From Massospora cicadina (Eukaryota; Entomophthoromycota; Entomophthoromycetes; Entomophthorales; Entomophthoraceae), in the NCBI GenBank assembly GCA_022478985.1, contig JAKSZP010014544.1, positions 141,990-205,989 on the forward strand: a stretch of DNA of 64,000 nucleotides, in the 5' to 3' direction. How positions within the stretch are numbered: the stretch's first letter is position 1; each line of letters starts with the position of its first letter. Below, in pieces: positions 30,961 to 42,988 of the stretch. The notes under the pieces were generated by a model. The model searched no databases, had not been told where the DNA came from, and saw nothing but the letters and a program-made list of their open reading frames with translations. A program made the position numbers and the translations under genes.

Positions 30961-31649
30961 AATAATTGGCCTAACTGTGTGATTGTATTTGGCCCAGGTT
31001 ATAATAGAATAATCAATTTGAATTAACTTTGAGTTAATCAATAAGGGCTGAGTAGTTGCAGAGAGGATTGGCCTAAATGTGTGAGTGTATTCAGCCTAAG
31101 CTTTTGATAATATAATTAAATCCACATTGTGATAATCAGCCTGAGCCATGTTATTGCAATAGACTTTAATTATATAATAGCTTGTGCATTAGAAGGATAA
31201 TCAGCCTGATATGTTGGTTGTCAAAGGGTTTATTTTTAGGTCAACCACCAGAATCTAACAGTGGAATTGGAGAAATTCTTTTTTATTAACTTGTTGCATG
31301 GGGGGAAGGACAGGGGTGGGTATCCCCTTAGCTAAGACTTGAACTGATTTTGCTAAGGCCTTTTGGAGGGGTGACAATCAGGGGAGGCAACAGCCTCTTT
31401 AATGAGCCAGTGGTCACTTCAAAAATCAGCATCAGAGCGTAGAGCATAGTGCTTAGTTGAAAATTGAGCTGCATAATCTGCGTTTAGGAATATTTCAAGG
31501 CTTGGGGCCTTGACCAATTTGGGGACAGATTCCCCAAGTCATCAACTTTCTCCAAATAATCCCAGGAATTTTTGTTAAAACGATAGGTCAATTGGCATAT
31601 GGGTGGGGTGGATTGGGTGGCTGGGTGGTTTTTTTGAATTTACTGGGGT

Positions 31650-32218
31650 TCATGCTGGCTCCTGATTAGTTGTAGTAGAAGTTGTGATTTGACATGTAGG
31701 TTCCTTATTGGCTGAATTCATGGCATTTGTATTTACCATTTTGAGTGGAGGGGGATGGAGGATTGTGCCCCATTTAAAAAAAGTTTTTATGTTAGCAATG
31801 GGAGCATCATGAGGGGAGTCAAGCGTGTGGGCTCCAGCTTGGGCTATGGTGGGGCAGCACCAATTTGAGTAGTCCAGGTCAAAACAAATGAGGCAGATCA
31901 TGTGCTCTTTATCTACTCTGGCTCAGAAAGGGTGGTCAGGGGCAGAGGGGACAACAGTGCAATGGGAATCAAAATGGCAATTTTGGTTGATATTGGGCAT
32001 ATAGTTTCAAAGGTGTGAGGGCCCACAAGTTGGTTAGCTCCATTGGAAACCACAAATTGTAGAATGTGGTCAGCGCCATATACTGACAACCCAGCTATTA
32101 GTTCATTGTATAAAGTTTCAGGAGGGAGGTGGCTGGGGAGGCCTGAAAATTGAACCACAAGAGTGTTGTAATCAGGCAACTGGGTGCAAGTGGTTGGGAT
32201 GGAGGTTCTCTGGAACAC
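31650..32218 (-). pseudogene. Gag-like protein fragments of G1
   Basis: Two minus-strand frames: 31913-32218 with DYNTLVVQFSGLPSHLPPET and the 'VVSNGANQLVGP' block, and 31650-31901 with the damaged knuckle CLICFDLDYSNWCC. They align with G2, G3 and G6. Frames are broken between them. Confidence 0.75.
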
Positions 32219-32776
32219 CAGGGGAATGTTGGCTGCGATTGCAGCATTGGCTTCACAAGTGAAGCTGGGGTCTAAGTACCCTTGTAGAGGTGAAAGTTGA
32301 TAAAGCCTGTGGGCTACATAAGCGCCTGGGCTAATTCTATGATTTGTTTGTTATTATATGGAAACAAGTTGCCATATTCAACCTGGAGGCTGAATCACAT
32401 CTTGCTTTGGGGAAGCATAATGGGGCTACAAGGCACCACTTGGGAACATGCAAGGTGGAGGGTGAGATCCTTAGGGGGAACATATTGACCTGAGGCCTTG
32501 GGGGCTGGTCAACCTAGTTCAAAAGTGTTTTCCCACTGGGCGGAAGATGCTAGGGGGTTTCACCACTGCCCCATTTTAAAGCAGCAGGCAGTAGGCTGAG
32601 GATATTAAGGTTTTGCTGTGTGTCAGGTTTTTAGAGTTGTTTAGTTCTGCTGTAATTTTTTAAATTTGCTCAAATGTGATGTTGAGCGGAAAGAACAGTT
32701 TTTTATATAACAGAATATTATGAGTTTGCATTTTGTATCACATCCCACTTACAAAACTTAAGATTAGTATAATAGT

Positions 32777-32805
32777 GGGTTGGGACCATCTAGTACTAAA
32801 AAAAT
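32777..32805 (+). mobile_element. Micro-insertion m4: 29-nt LINE H tail
   Basis: GGGTTGGGACCATCTAGTAC, TA and an A-run (one extra T) lie between two copies of ATTAGTATAATAGT (32763-32776 and 32806-32819), just outside G1. Confidence 0.92.
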
Positions 32806-32819
32806 ATTAGTATAATAGT

Positions 32820-33562
32820 AAAATTTAAGCGAAAAGTTTTCAAACTCTGTAATACTAGACTTAAATTATAAACTAAAAACTGTGGCCTATGTTATACTAA
32901 GGAAATCCATGTATACTAACTAAACATTAATAACTATATAAGAGTTTTTGAAAGCATAAATTGTGTGCAAGAAACAAAGGTGGCAAAATAGGAGTAAGTA
33001 GAATAATATCTAAAGGTATGCTGGAACTTTTTATATCTTAAAATACAATATAAATTTAAACTTTTTCATTTAAAATGAGTACCTTAATTGTTTTGATATA
33101 TAAAACTAATTTACATACTTTATTTAATAAAAGATGTATTATTGAAATAATATATTTTTATTACAGTAGAGAATTGATGATAAAAATAATTTAAAAACTA
33201 TAAAAAGCCAAAAAAACTAATTACTTAGTTTAACTTACCATGTTGTTCCACTTTATATAGTAATCAGAACTCCGAGGCATTAATTTAAGCTAAAGATAAA
33301 AAAGCTCAACTAGCTCATCTTTATCATATCATTCTAATAATTAATAAAACTGAATTTTATCTGTACAAATACTTAATCTGAGTCAGAATCATGAGAATAA
33401 CTGATTATATTAGTGGTACAAATTATAATAAACAGAGGCTATTTTTATACATCTTTTATCTAGTAAAAGTTTGTGTCTAGTATTTGCATAGATAATTCAT
33501 TTGAGATTAAAAATTGGCCAAGAAAAATTCCTTTGAGATAGATTAGTAATGTTTTCCTCTCA
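32820..33562. other. AT-rich DNA without recognised gene
   Basis: Nothing beyond low-complexity A/T sequence was seen, up to micro-insertion m5. Confidence 0.5.
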
Positions 33563-33579
33563 TCTAGTACTAAAAAAAA
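33563..33579 (+). mobile_element. Micro-insertion m5: 17-nt LINE H tail
   Basis: TCTAGTACTAAAAAAAA lies between two copies of AGTAATGTTTTCCTCTCA (33545-33562 and 33580-33597; the first A is shared with the tail). Only nine non-A bases of LINE H remain. Confidence 0.92.
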
Positions 33580-33827
33580 AGTAATGTTTTCCTCTCAGAA
33601 TTTATTATTAACCAAAATGTTAACAGATTTATAACCATGTAGGGATTTTAACCAGATTATGCTTTTTTCCAATATGTTTAAAGTTAGCATTCTATTTAAT
33701 CAGCAAGGTTTCCAATTTAATTAAAAAGTTTCAATAATATTTAGACTTCTAAATAAGAAGTTATAACTTAGTTTAATTGATTGTAGCTATTTTGATGATT
33801 TTAAGGCTTATGAAAGTATTGGGGATG

Positions 33828-34357
33828 TTCCACATTAATTTTTAATGTGACCAATATTTGTGGGTGCATTTGGCACAGCTTTTGGACATGTTTTTATGAA
33901 GCTCTGACTTAGTCATTAATTCAATTAATTTATTATGCTATGTCAGTGACTATTTACTACCCAGAAACTAATGTCAATAATTTGTAATTTAATTGTTAGC
34001 TATTACCTTACACTTGAATTATGTTTTTACCTAATCCTAGATTTAAACAAACACTATATTAAGGTGATGAAGAACATTATCTTATTTCTGGTAGAAGCTA
34101 CCAATGTGATTATTAAATAGGTGTACACTTGGCTGTCACTTGTCACCTATAAATACCCTCCTATTATCCCTAGTAAATTATCTTGAATTATATAAAGTTT
34201 ATCCAAAAGTTTTAAGCAGTGTTTTCCTGTTAAACTAACGTCAAGTTGTCAATATGTTGATAATCTTTTTGGGCTTAGATTAGTTTTTCTGTACTCATAC
34301 AGAAAATCAACTTTAAATTCAACCCTCCACAGACCTGTGCAGTTACCACTTATAACA
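33828..34357 (+). repeat. LTR of element I (5' boundary tentative)
   Basis: The 3' end is clear: CTTATAACA at 34357, two bases before a PBS. It has a good TATA box (CACCTATAAATACCC, about 34145-34159), and CCTGTGCAGTTA, which also occurs near the LTR ends of E and F. The start TGTTCCAC at 33828 is only a candidate. The partner LTR was not found in the window. Confidence 0.65.
34147..34155 (+). promoter_or_regulatory. TATA box of LTR I
   Basis: CTATAAATA in the middle of the LTR, about 210 bp before the LTR end. That is a normal position for an LTR promoter driving the internal genes. Confidence 0.6.
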
Positions 34358-34359
34358 AG

Positions 34360-34377
34360 TGGTGCTCACTACAAGGG
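34360..34377 (+). other. Primer-binding site of element I
   Basis: TGGTGCTCACTACAAGGG follows the LTR end after two bases. It matches the PBS of E and F except at position 15. Confidence 0.75.
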
Positions 34378-34672
34378 GCATCTGAGCCATACTTTAAAGT
34401 TAGTAGCCAACAGAATGAGTAAGAGTCATCCAGCAGAGGGAGTAATATCAGATTAAAAACAGAGAAGTGCTAAGATCCATATAAGTTGTAATGGTGTATA
34501 TTGAAGTGAATGAAACTGTAGTTACAATTTATGGAAGATGATGGAGAATAATCTAGGTAGCTCAAAATGTGAGCAAACAACTGATACAAGGGTTCCAGTT
34601 GCTGCCTATAGACATTATTGACAAAGCCTGTGGCCTTTTTCACCTATATAATCAGGATAAAAGATGGTTAAA

Positions 34673-36590
34673 CTTTCTTTCCGCTCAGTGTAACTTTCCA
34701 AGCAAATCTTATAGAAAAAAAAGCAACTCTCAATCACCCACTATAGTTTTTCTCCAATGTCTTCAGATTCCTCATCATCTGCTCCAGTGTGGGGCAGCGG
34801 CAAAACTCCCCTCCACCATTTTCCATCCAATGGGAAAATGCGCTCAGACTGGCTCACCCAGTCATACCAAACCTTTGGGACAATTTGTTCCTCCCAAGGA
34901 TCTTGACGCCCACCTCACTCATATCCAAGTTGTGCCTTGTTGCCCCCTGGTGCTCCCCCAGAGCAACATGCGTTTCAGCCTTAGGGTCCATTATGAAAAC
35001 TTTTCCCTTACCACAACCAAGCCATTATTGAAATGGCTCAGGCAGTGATTATTCCCTCTGGTTTTATTGATTTCTGCCCCTATAAGGGGTATTTTGATCT
35101 CAGCTTCACCCATGAAGCTGATGCCGCCACTACAGCAACTGTGCCCCTGGTTTTCCAGGGTACCCCTATCCCCACAATCCAAACATGACTCCCAGCGGAT
35201 ACCACTTTGGTGGTTCAGTTCGCTGGTTTTCCCACCCACCTCCCCCTGAAGTGCTCCACCAGGAGCTGATGGACAGTTTGGCAGCCTATGGCTCAAAGCC
35301 CCATCTTGTAATTTGTGGTCCTGAATAGGGCCACACGCCTCTCTGGGTCTCAGGCATATGCCACAATCAGCCCTTATCAGATAAAATTGCCTTGTTGATT
35401 TCCCCTCACATCTTCATCCCCTCTGCCCCTGACCATCCATTCTGGGCCCACATCAAGGGTGGGCGGATGATCTGTCCATCCTGTTTTAAGTTGGACCACT
35501 TGAAATATAAGTGCCCTTCCTTAGCTGCTTCCAATGGCTCCAATTTTTTGTCTTCCAGCTTCCAATCTGCCACCCACCCTATGTCAGTTTCAGTATGGGG
35601 TACAATCCTACCTTCCCCTCCCCCAAAGCCTGATGCTGCAGCCACGCCTGCAGCCACCAATCAGCCTCCTCCTCGCCCCAATGCCACAAATGCTCCATTT
35701 AATAAAGCACAGGATTAGACCCCAGTTTGATTCCATGCATCCCTCAATGAACCAACCAAACCTCAGGCTTATGCCAATTCCCCAATTCAATCCAACCAAA
35801 ATCCTTGGGATATATTGGCTAAAATTGATGAGTATGGGAATATTCTTGAAGACTCCACTATCCAACTCAAGCAGTTTGTGTATGCTGACCATGACGCTAA
35901 GTTACCCCCTCATTTATTTGCCCCCCCAGAAAAATGCCAAAACATTCTGTGGCGACCACCAGCTGGCTGTTGAAGCAACAGATAATACAGATTGGCATCT
36001 TCTCTGCAAAGCTGTTGTCTAATCAGTGGCGATGCTCACAGGAGGAACCCTCCTCCCGTTATCCCCTCCACCGCCAATACACTCCAAAAGAATATGTTGA
36101 TCAAATCTCACAAAGCCACTAATGACGCCATCCAGCATGTGGCAGTGGTAGTGCAGAATCCCAAAGACAAGACTACCTGCACCAATATTGCCATGTTTGT
36201 AAAGCTCCCCAATGCATGCATTAAAGCTGGAACAGCTATGATCAATTATATTGTCTCTCTTATGGTCAACCACTGTCTTCCTGCCACCCCACTCATCAAA
36301 GATTTTGCTCCACATCCCACTGACGACCTGACGCCCTTGCTCTCTGCCATAGCCCATGCCCTACTTTGGGGTGAAGATGATGCCGAGGATGAGCCCCCTA
36401 ATCCCTCCCTCTTCTTCCACCAAGATGGGATAAGTGGTTCCACTGTCCCACCTGGTTGGTTGTGTTCACGTTTTGTGTCTCATCCACTCATTTTGGACAG
36501 TTTGTTTTTTTGTTAAGTGAGGATTTATTTTGCTTGCTCTTCAAGATTTGGTAATGTCTGCCCCTGATTGGCTTACCTTGGTTAAATAAA
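34673..36590 (+). mobile_element. G2: half-LINE retroposon
   Basis: Starts CTTTCTTTCCGCTCAGTG and ends GGCTTACCTTGGTTAAATAA plus ATAAAT, matching the ends of other G copies. It is about 1.92 kb. A TSD could not be fixed with confidence. It codes for a broken Gag-like protein and lies in element I. Confidence 0.85.
34758..36516 (+). pseudogene. Gag/ORF1-like protein of G2
   Basis: Read across several frames. An N-terminal Ser/Pro-rich start (SSDSSSSAPVWGSG-like), a folded part (RVHYENFSL, then GFIDFCPYKGYFDLSFTHEA), AGFPTHLPLKCSTRS-like sequence, then a zinc knuckle CPSCFKLDHLKYKC (CX2CX4HX4C, frame 35392-35718), and a C-terminal part (35992-36516) ending with the PPGWLCSRF block. ORF1 proteins of LINEs bind their RNA. 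Multiple frameshifts mean this copy is dead. No RT domain is found. Confidence 0.78.
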
Positions 36591-37350
36591 TAAATAGTCA
36601 GAATGAAAGATGAAAGAAGTTTATGAATTATTTTACACTGTCACCTTATGCTTTAGCAGGGCTCTTGATAATGCAGAGCAGCTTAAGAATTCAATTGTCA
36701 ACTATGCACAGCCAATAACCCAAAGTATTTGATTAGTCAATCCAGACAGCTAAAACAAATACTAATCTATTTAAATATACTTGAAAATAGTATATGCTTT
36801 TAAATTTGATTGCTAACTGGATGATAGCTTTTATTAGATTCAATGTGGACCTGAGCCAACTTCCCAAAGTGTTTTCAAACCAAAAATCTAATCCAGGGAT
36901 TAATCAATAAATTAAATCTAAATTAAATGACATTATCAAGAAATTTTTGGAACAAATTGTATACTTCAAAACGGAGACATGACATGGACTTGTGATATCT
37001 AAAAGCTTAGGGAATATTGATCATTTATCTATATGAAAGTGGCTGCTTCCTCACTGACTCCTGCACAAAATAAAGAAGCAGTATACACCCTTTTTCAAGC
37101 TGCACAATGAGACTAAAGAGACTATTATAAAATTGCAACTCCTAATCAATGACCTGAAAAACAAAGTTTCAATTAAAAATTAGAGGAGTATGACCAGAGT
37201 TAAAAAACTAAGTCTTCAGATACTATATACATAATTAATCAAACATTTAAAATATTGTCCAAAAGAGTTGATTGGGTAGAAGTTACTAAAAAATTAGGAT
37301 TTGGCAAATAAAGAAAATCCAAGATTAAATTAAATCATTAGTAGAATTAT
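36591..37350 (+). pseudogene. Element I gag fragment between G2 and G3
   Basis: Mostly A/T-rich plus-strand remnant with one helical stretch, LHNETKETIIKLQLLINDLK (about 37100-37160), probably the coiled coil at the Gag N-terminus as in F and D. The rest is not recognisable. Confidence 0.45.
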
Positions 37351-37370
37351 TATTGAATAATGTTATTTTG

Positions 37371-39255
37371 CTTTTCTAAACGCTCAAAGTCACTTTTGAG
37401 CGATTTAAATTTAAAGTTTTATTTATTCACAGCCGTCTGCCCAAATCTATTCTTTGATGTCCTTGGCTCCGCCGCCTGTCACCCCAGTGTGGGGCAGCAG
37501 TGCACCCCCACCTAGCGTTTTCTGCCTTGCGGGCAAGCGCGTTTGGATGGGCTCAAACAGCCCGCCCACTGCTTCCAACCGTTTTGTCCCCCCACGGGAC
37601 TTAGCGCTCCACTTGGCGCGTGTCCACTCTTCTCGCCCCCATCCTCTCGCCCTCCCTCGCTCTGCCATTTGCTATTGCCTCAGAGTGGACTATGGGCATT
37701 TGTTCCCATATGCTGACAAGGCAATTATTGAGCTAGCCACTGCGGCCTTTGCGCCAGCTGGTTTTATAGACTTCCGCCCTTTTAAGGGCTACTTTGACAT
37801 TGGGTTCCAATCTGAGGAGGATGCTGAAGCGGCAGAACAAACTCCTATAATTTATAAAAAAACCCCATTCCCACAACCCATACTCACCTCCCTTCAGACA
37901 CCACGCTGGTGGTATCCTTTGCAAATCTCCCATCCCACCTTCCACCCCAGGTTTTGTATGACCAGTTGGTTGTGGGGCTCATGGCTTATAGCACTCAGCC
38001 CAACCTCATCTTTGCCATTCCATCTGGTGTGGAGTGCCTTGCTGCTCCTCAGGCAACAGCCACCATCATACCACACCACCCTACCATAGCCCAACAAATC
38101 CCACCCCGCGCTAGTGTGGCTGCAGCGCCTGATCATTTCTTTTGGGCTAAGGTCGATAATGGTAGGCAGATTTGTTCCCTCTGCTTTGGCCTTGACCATG
38201 CAAAAAGAGCGTGCCCTCAGGCCAAGTCCGCTGCTGCGGCTTCTGAGCCTCCTTCTGGAGGTTCAGTATGGGTGCTTTGCTGCCCCCTCCCACCCTCCAA
38301 TCTCATTCAGTGGGCCCACATGGAAAATCAGCCCCCCCAAAACCTCCAGCCTCACTCTCCCACCTAAATCTACCCCAGCCAATCAGAGCAATGCTTGGAC
38401 CACCATTGGCACCCAAGCAGCTGCCCATTCGCCCAATCCCACCCACCCAAATTTGAATGCCACTATACCAGTAAACCAAAATCCATGGGATCTATTGGCT
38501 GAAACTGACAAATCAGGTAATGTCCTCATTAGTAAGCATACAGGTCAACCTCTCTGCCAAGGCAATTATGGTCGGGCAGAATTTTTCCTTCCTGACTTTG
38601 ATGAAGCCCCTACTCCTCACCATTTTGCTCCTCTGCCCAATACAGCCCCCTTCCAAAGTGATCACCAGCTCGCCTTAGCTGTGGTGGCCTCTCCTCATTG
38701 CCTGAAACTATGCACCGCGGTGGCCCAGTCAGTGGCTCAGCTCCAGCATGGCCTTCCCACCCTCTTCTTCCCCCTGACTTCTCTGAATCTCCCTGCAGTG
38801 ACATCTCAAAACTATTTGATGATGCTGAAGTTGCTATTATGAATGTTGCAACGATTGCTTCATTCAACCCCTCAGCCAAAATCACCCGCCACAGTATCTC
38901 CCTTTTCACCCAACTTCCTGAAGCCCGCAAAGAAGCTGAAGTTCTCCTCGCAGCTTTTGTTGAAACACTTTCCCATCATTATCTTGATGCGGAAGAGGAA
39001 AACTACTACTACGCTGACCTCAACCCCCACTATGCGGATGCCCCAACGCCCTGGCTCTCTGCTCTGATCTGGTACTGTAACCAACATCCCTTGATCGAGG
39101 TGGGTCTTTCTGAAAACCAACCCCCAACCCCTCCTCACCCTCTGCCATGGTGGGTTAGCAGTTTCTGCTTCCCACCTGGTTAGTAGTTTTATTTTGTCAT
39201 TTTGAGTGTTGTGTTTGGTACTGTCCATCCCCTGGTTGGTGTACCTCAAATAAAT
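37371..39255 (+). mobile_element. G3: half-LINE retroposon
   Basis: About 1.89 kb, from CTTTTCTAAACGCTCAAAG to a GTCCATCCCCTGGTTGG end plus CTCAAATAAATTG. A possible TSD around GAATAATGTT / GAACAATGTT is not secure. It is the copy with the longest open frames. Confidence 0.85.
37454..39183 (+). pseudogene. Gag/ORF1-like protein of G3
   Basis: Frames 37454-38089, 37909-38367, 38114-38842 and 38698-39183 overlap and together cover the protein. The order is a Pro-rich N-terminus, RVDYGHLFPYADKAIIELA, FIDFRPFKGYFDIGFQSEE, SFANLPSHLPPQVLYDQLVV, zinc knuckle CSLCFGLDHAKRAC, Ala/Pro linker, NQNPWDLLAETDKSGN, an SDHQLALAVVASPHC helix and the WWVSSFCFPPG end. The first part resembles an RNA-binding ORF1 domain followed by a CCHC knuckle. 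There are at least three frameshifts. No endonuclease, RT or protease. Confidence 0.8.
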
Positions 39256-39356
39256 TGAATTAGAGAACAATGTTGACTAAATATTCAACTATCCAAGAAG
39301 TTAGAAGAAATGCGCCATAAAATCATAGATTGGAGGCATGGAAACTTAGTCAAAAT

Positions 39357-40609
39357 GGTGCAGAGGCCTTGCTCCCCTTACGCTGCTGCTACCATAATAC
39401 CACACCACCCTGCCATAGCCCAACAAACCCCCCACATGCTCATATTGCAGCGGAGCCTGAGCACTTTTTTTGAGCTCATGTGGATAATGGTCGCCAGATT
39501 TGTCCCCTATGTTTTGGGTTTGACCATTTCAAAATTCTTGCCCCTATGCCACTTCCTCTGATGTGGCTTTGGAGCCCTATTCAGAAGATTCTGAATGGGG
39601 CGTTTTGTTACCACCTCCCACACAACGTCCTCATTTGATGGGCCAGAGTGGGAAGTTGTTCCCCACCAAATCAACCGCCCACATTGACCCACCCAATTAC
39701 ATCCTGCCAATCAGAGTTAAACTTGGACCACCATTCACACCCAAGCAGCCCATTTGACTATTTCTCAACCAAATTTGTCATCCACATACTCATGAACCAA
39801 AATCCATGGGGCCTATTGGATGAGGTTGATGAATTAGGTAAAGGTATCATGAGTGAGGATTCTGGTGAACCTCTCAGCCATTTCAATTATGGGTAGGCCA
39901 AATTTTTCCCTTCTGACTTTGACAAAACCCCATCACCCAAATATTTCGCTCCTAAATCTAATACCACCCCCATACAAAGTGACCACCAGCTCGCCTTAGA
40001 AGCAGTGGCCTCTCCCATTGCCACAACCTATGCAAAGCAATGGACCAATCAGTGGCTCAATTCCAACTAGGGCTGACCACACTCTACTACCCCCTGATTT
40101 CCCTGAAGAAGCCCAAAGCAAAATCAGTAAATTATTTGACAATGCCAAAGCCACTGTCAAGCATGTCACTAAACTAGCAGATTTCTGACCATCTGCTAAA
40201 AACCCACCAAAGTTTATCCAATTTTCCCAGCTCCTCAATACCTGCATTCAAGCTGTGCATCACTTAGCGGAATTTGTTGAAACTGTCTACCAAGTTGATC
40301 TTGATGATGAGAATAAGAACTTATTTTACACCCCATCCACCCACTTTACACTGATGTTTTAACGCCTTGGCTCTCTGCTTTAGTCCTTTTACAATTATCA
40401 TGATATTGTTATGAAAATTATGTCTGCAGAAGAGCCGCCTGACCCCCCTCACCCTCTGCCATGGTGAGTTAGCAGTTTCCGCTCCCTGCCTGGTTGGAGA
40501 TTTTTTGTTTGGTTTTGTCATTACATTCGTTCCTGTTCAGTTCTTTTTCTCTTTGCTTATCAGTAATGTCCATCCCATGGTCAGCGTACCTCAAATAAAT
40601 CTAAAAATT
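39357..40609 (+). mobile_element. G4: 5'-truncated half-LINE copy
   Basis: Flanked by GGAAACTTAGTCAAAAT (39340-39356) and GGAAACTGAGTCATAAT (40610-40626), a 17-bp duplication with two differences. The insert starts within the G sequence, just before the block ACCATAATACCACACCACCC, and runs to the common 3' end. A 5' truncation with intact 3' end and a long TSD is characteristic of target-primed reverse transcription. Confidence 0.88.
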
Positions 40610-40789
40610 GGAAACTGAGTCATAATAAATGGGAGGAAGTCATGGTGGACCATTTAAAATTGTAGGGATTTATGCCAATTAAAAAATGGAGGAGAAACTG
40701 AAACTTTTGTAGACATCTCCTCACCTGATAATGGTAGCAGTATCAAATCCACTCCTCAAAGAATATAAATTGTACCAGAAGTATTGACC

Positions 40790-41285
40790 GCTTTTGCAGA
40801 ATGATGCCGCTTATCACCAAATAATTTTTCCAGTTGGGTGGAAAATAATGGCAACATCCCCTCAAGAATGTAGAGTTCTTAGCAAATCCAAAGCTTTTGG
40901 AATTTCAAAGCATAATGTACCATCATTTTTTAGACTTTTTAAAATGACTATGGTAGGATGTGGCAACTATAAAGTGCTATTACTATAACTAGTTGTCTCA
41001 ATATGGAATTAAAGACTTGTCCTTCCAAGATTAGCAGCTAATGATTGAACTTATATTGAGGCAAAGGATGCCATCATGTGAAAATTTGGCAGCCCAGAGT
41101 GCGTTGCAAACTAGAAACAAGAATTCATGGTAATACACTTTATGATGGATGAAATTATAGACACCTCTGCCAATATGTTTTATCAAAAGGCTCATATATT
41201 CACTGGGGTAGGAGCGCTAAATGCTTTTGATGCACAAATTTCAATAAAGTCAGCACTTTGTTCCTATATAGAGTTGCATTGTCTA
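40790..41285 (+). pseudogene. Gag capsid fragment of element I
   Basis: The plus-strand reading has FGISKHNVPSFFRLFKMTMV, then, in a shifted frame, LPRLAANDWTYIEAKDAIM, FGSPECVAN and KQEFMVIHF. The same blocks occur in element F (KLTTFHQNNAPAFFHLFEMT, AEAKSTIMLEFGSPTWMAN, KQEFMGIQIL). It is therefore a Gypsy capsid of the F type, much decayed. Confidence 0.75.
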
Positions 41286-41616
41286 TGATTTAAGCCCAGA
41301 ATCTAGATACAAAAAAACAGCACAGATGGTCAAATTCTTACAAAATTTGTGGCCGTTGAGATTTTATGACCATCTCATCCAACACAAACATATTTAAACA
41401 ATCTACTTTGCCCACTAGGTAATTTATTAAGTGGATATATTTCATAAGAGATGATAGAGATTGTTGGTAGTTATTTCTGGAAGAATATTAACTAATATGC
41501 TGGATATAGTTCTTCCAGATTAACAGTATTATGTCAGGGGTGATCCCTGACAATGTATTTATAATAAGTTTTATTTAACCAAGGTAAGCTGACCAGGGGA
41601 CGGAAATTACCAAAAC

Positions 41617-42984
41617 TCAAATCCTAATAAATAAATCCTCATCAAATAAATGAATGAACCACCCAAAATGAGTAGATAACACACAAAATGTGAACACAAC
41701 CAACCAGGTGGGACAGCAGGAACCGCTTATCCCATCATGGGAGAAGGGAGGGGGATCAGGGGGCTCCTCCTCAGCCTCTACTTCATCCCAAAGCAGGGCA
41801 CAGGCTACAGCGGAGAGCAGGGGCATCTGAGCTTCAGCAGGATGTGGAGATAAATTTCCAATGATCGTGGTGGTAGGAATACAGCTGTTGTACATAAGAG
41901 TTTCAACATATTTTGCCAAAGATGCTTCAGCTTTTGTGTGTGCATTGGGTAGTTTTACAAATGTGGTGATATTGGTGCAGGTAAGCTTTGATTTGGGATT
42001 CCGCGCTACTACTGCCACGTGCTGGATGGCATTGTTGGCAGCTTTGTGAGCTTCAATCAACATATTTTTATATCTTATTGGATTTTGAGGAAATAATGGG
42101 AGGAGGGATTAATCCTGCGAGCATCACCACTGAAATGGCAGCAGCTTTGCAGAGAAAATGACAATCTGGCTTAGCCATTGCTTCAACAACCAACTGGTGG
42201 TCACTGCAGAACATTTCAGCGTTTTGCTGGGGGGCGTATAAACAAGGAGGTAGCTCACCATTGTGGTTGGTAAACACAAACTGCTCAATTTGTATATTAA
42301 AGTCTTTAATTATATTCCTGAACTCATCAAATTCAGTCAATAGATCCCAAGGATTTTGGTTGAATTGAATTGTTAAGTCAGCATATTCCTGATGTTTGGT
42401 TGGTTCATTGAGGGATGCATGGGATCGAACTGGGGTCCTATCCTGTGCTTTATTGGATGGAGCATTTGTGGCACTGGGGTGAGGAGGAGGCTGATTGGTG
42501 GCTGCAGGCGTGGCTGCAGCATCAGGCTTTGGGGAGGGGAAGGTAGGATTGTACCCATAATGGAACTGGTGTGGGGTGAGCAGCAGATTGGGGGTTGGTG
42601 AGCGAAAAATTTGATCTGTCAGAAGTAACTAAGGAGGGGCACTTATGTTTCAAGTGATCCAACTCAAAACATGATGGACAGATTGTCTGTCCGCCCTTGA
42701 AGCGGGCCCAGAATGGATGGTCAGGGGCAGAGGGGATGAAAATTTGAGGGGGAATCGATGAGGCAATCTTAATCTAATAAGGGCTGATTGTAGCATATGC
42801 CCGAGGCCCAGCAAGGCGTGTGGCTCCATTTGGGACCACAAATTGCAAAGATGTGGTTTTAGCCATAAGCTGCCAAGCCTTCCATCTGCCCTGATGGAGC
42901 ACCTCAGGGGGAGGTGGTGGGCAAGCCAGCGAACTGAACCACCAAAGTGGTATCTGCTGAGAGCCAGGTCCAAATTGTGAGGAG
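41617..42984 (-). pseudogene. Gag-like protein of G5, C-terminal two thirds
   Basis: Minus-strand frames: 42774-43043 (partly, RWWFSSL.. in a shifted frame; VVPNGATRLAGPRAYATISP), a damaged knuckle region near 42620-42690, 42068-42340 (EFDEFRNIIKDFNIQIEQF, SDHQLVVEAMAKPDC) and 41617-42063 (KAANNAIQHVAVVARNPKSK). They match G2 and G6 in order. Confidence 0.72.
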
Positions 42985-42988
42985 AGGG

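Larger units (their letters stand above)
29850..31260. mobile_element. Element J: 1.41-kb solo LTR inside G1
   Basis: Termini TGTTAAG at 29850 and ATCTAACA at 31260 (TG..CA, short inverted repeat) with an exact 5-bp TSD GTGGA (29845-29849 and 31261-31265). There is no coding region. Inside are a roughly 165-bp imperfect tandem duplication (about 30400-30760) and micro-insertion m3. Strand is unknown, although AATAAA-like motifs on the minus strand near 30150 hint at minus. Confidence 0.82.
29352..32702 (-). mobile_element. G1: half-LINE retroposon, split by solo LTR J
   Basis: Flanked by a perfect 17-bp duplication TTATATAACAGAATATT (29335-29351 and 32703-32719). The minus strand starts CTGTTCTTTCCGCTCA and ends GGTCAGCTTGCC-like sequence and TTAAATAAA. 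Without J it is about 1.94 kb, near full length. Frames on the minus strand (31650-32218) match the Gag-like protein of the other G copies, including LVVQFSGLPSHLPPETLY. The zinc knuckle reads CLICFDLDYSNWC, with His replaced by Tyr. Confidence 0.9.
34378..41560 (+). mobile_element. Element I: internal remains of an LTR element, host to G2-G4
   Basis: From the PBS rightwards, plus-strand pieces between the G insertions look like one gag. A coiled-coil segment lies at about 37090-37180 (NETKETIIKLQLLINDLKNK). A capsid segment at 40794-41280 matches element F's capsid. No pol was found, so the rest is deleted or displaced by G5 and D. Limits are uncertain. Confidence 0.55.

Noticed and set aside
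30100..31260. LTR boundary of J at a TGACACTCTCC sequence near 30100
   Set aside because: No duplicated target there; the pair 29850/31260 has matching TG..CA ends and an exact GTGGA duplication.
36540..36600. TAAATAAATAAATAG at the end of G2 as an independent microsatellite
   Set aside because: It is the tail of the G element; similar AAATAAA ends occur in the other G copies.
34640..36640. TSD for G2 around AAAGATG on both sides
   Set aside because: The left copy does not abut the element start and the match is short, so I did not claim it.
37447..37668. Minus-strand frames opposite the G2/G3 proteins
   Set aside because: They are the complementary shadow of Pro- and Ser-rich G coding sequence and share no motif.
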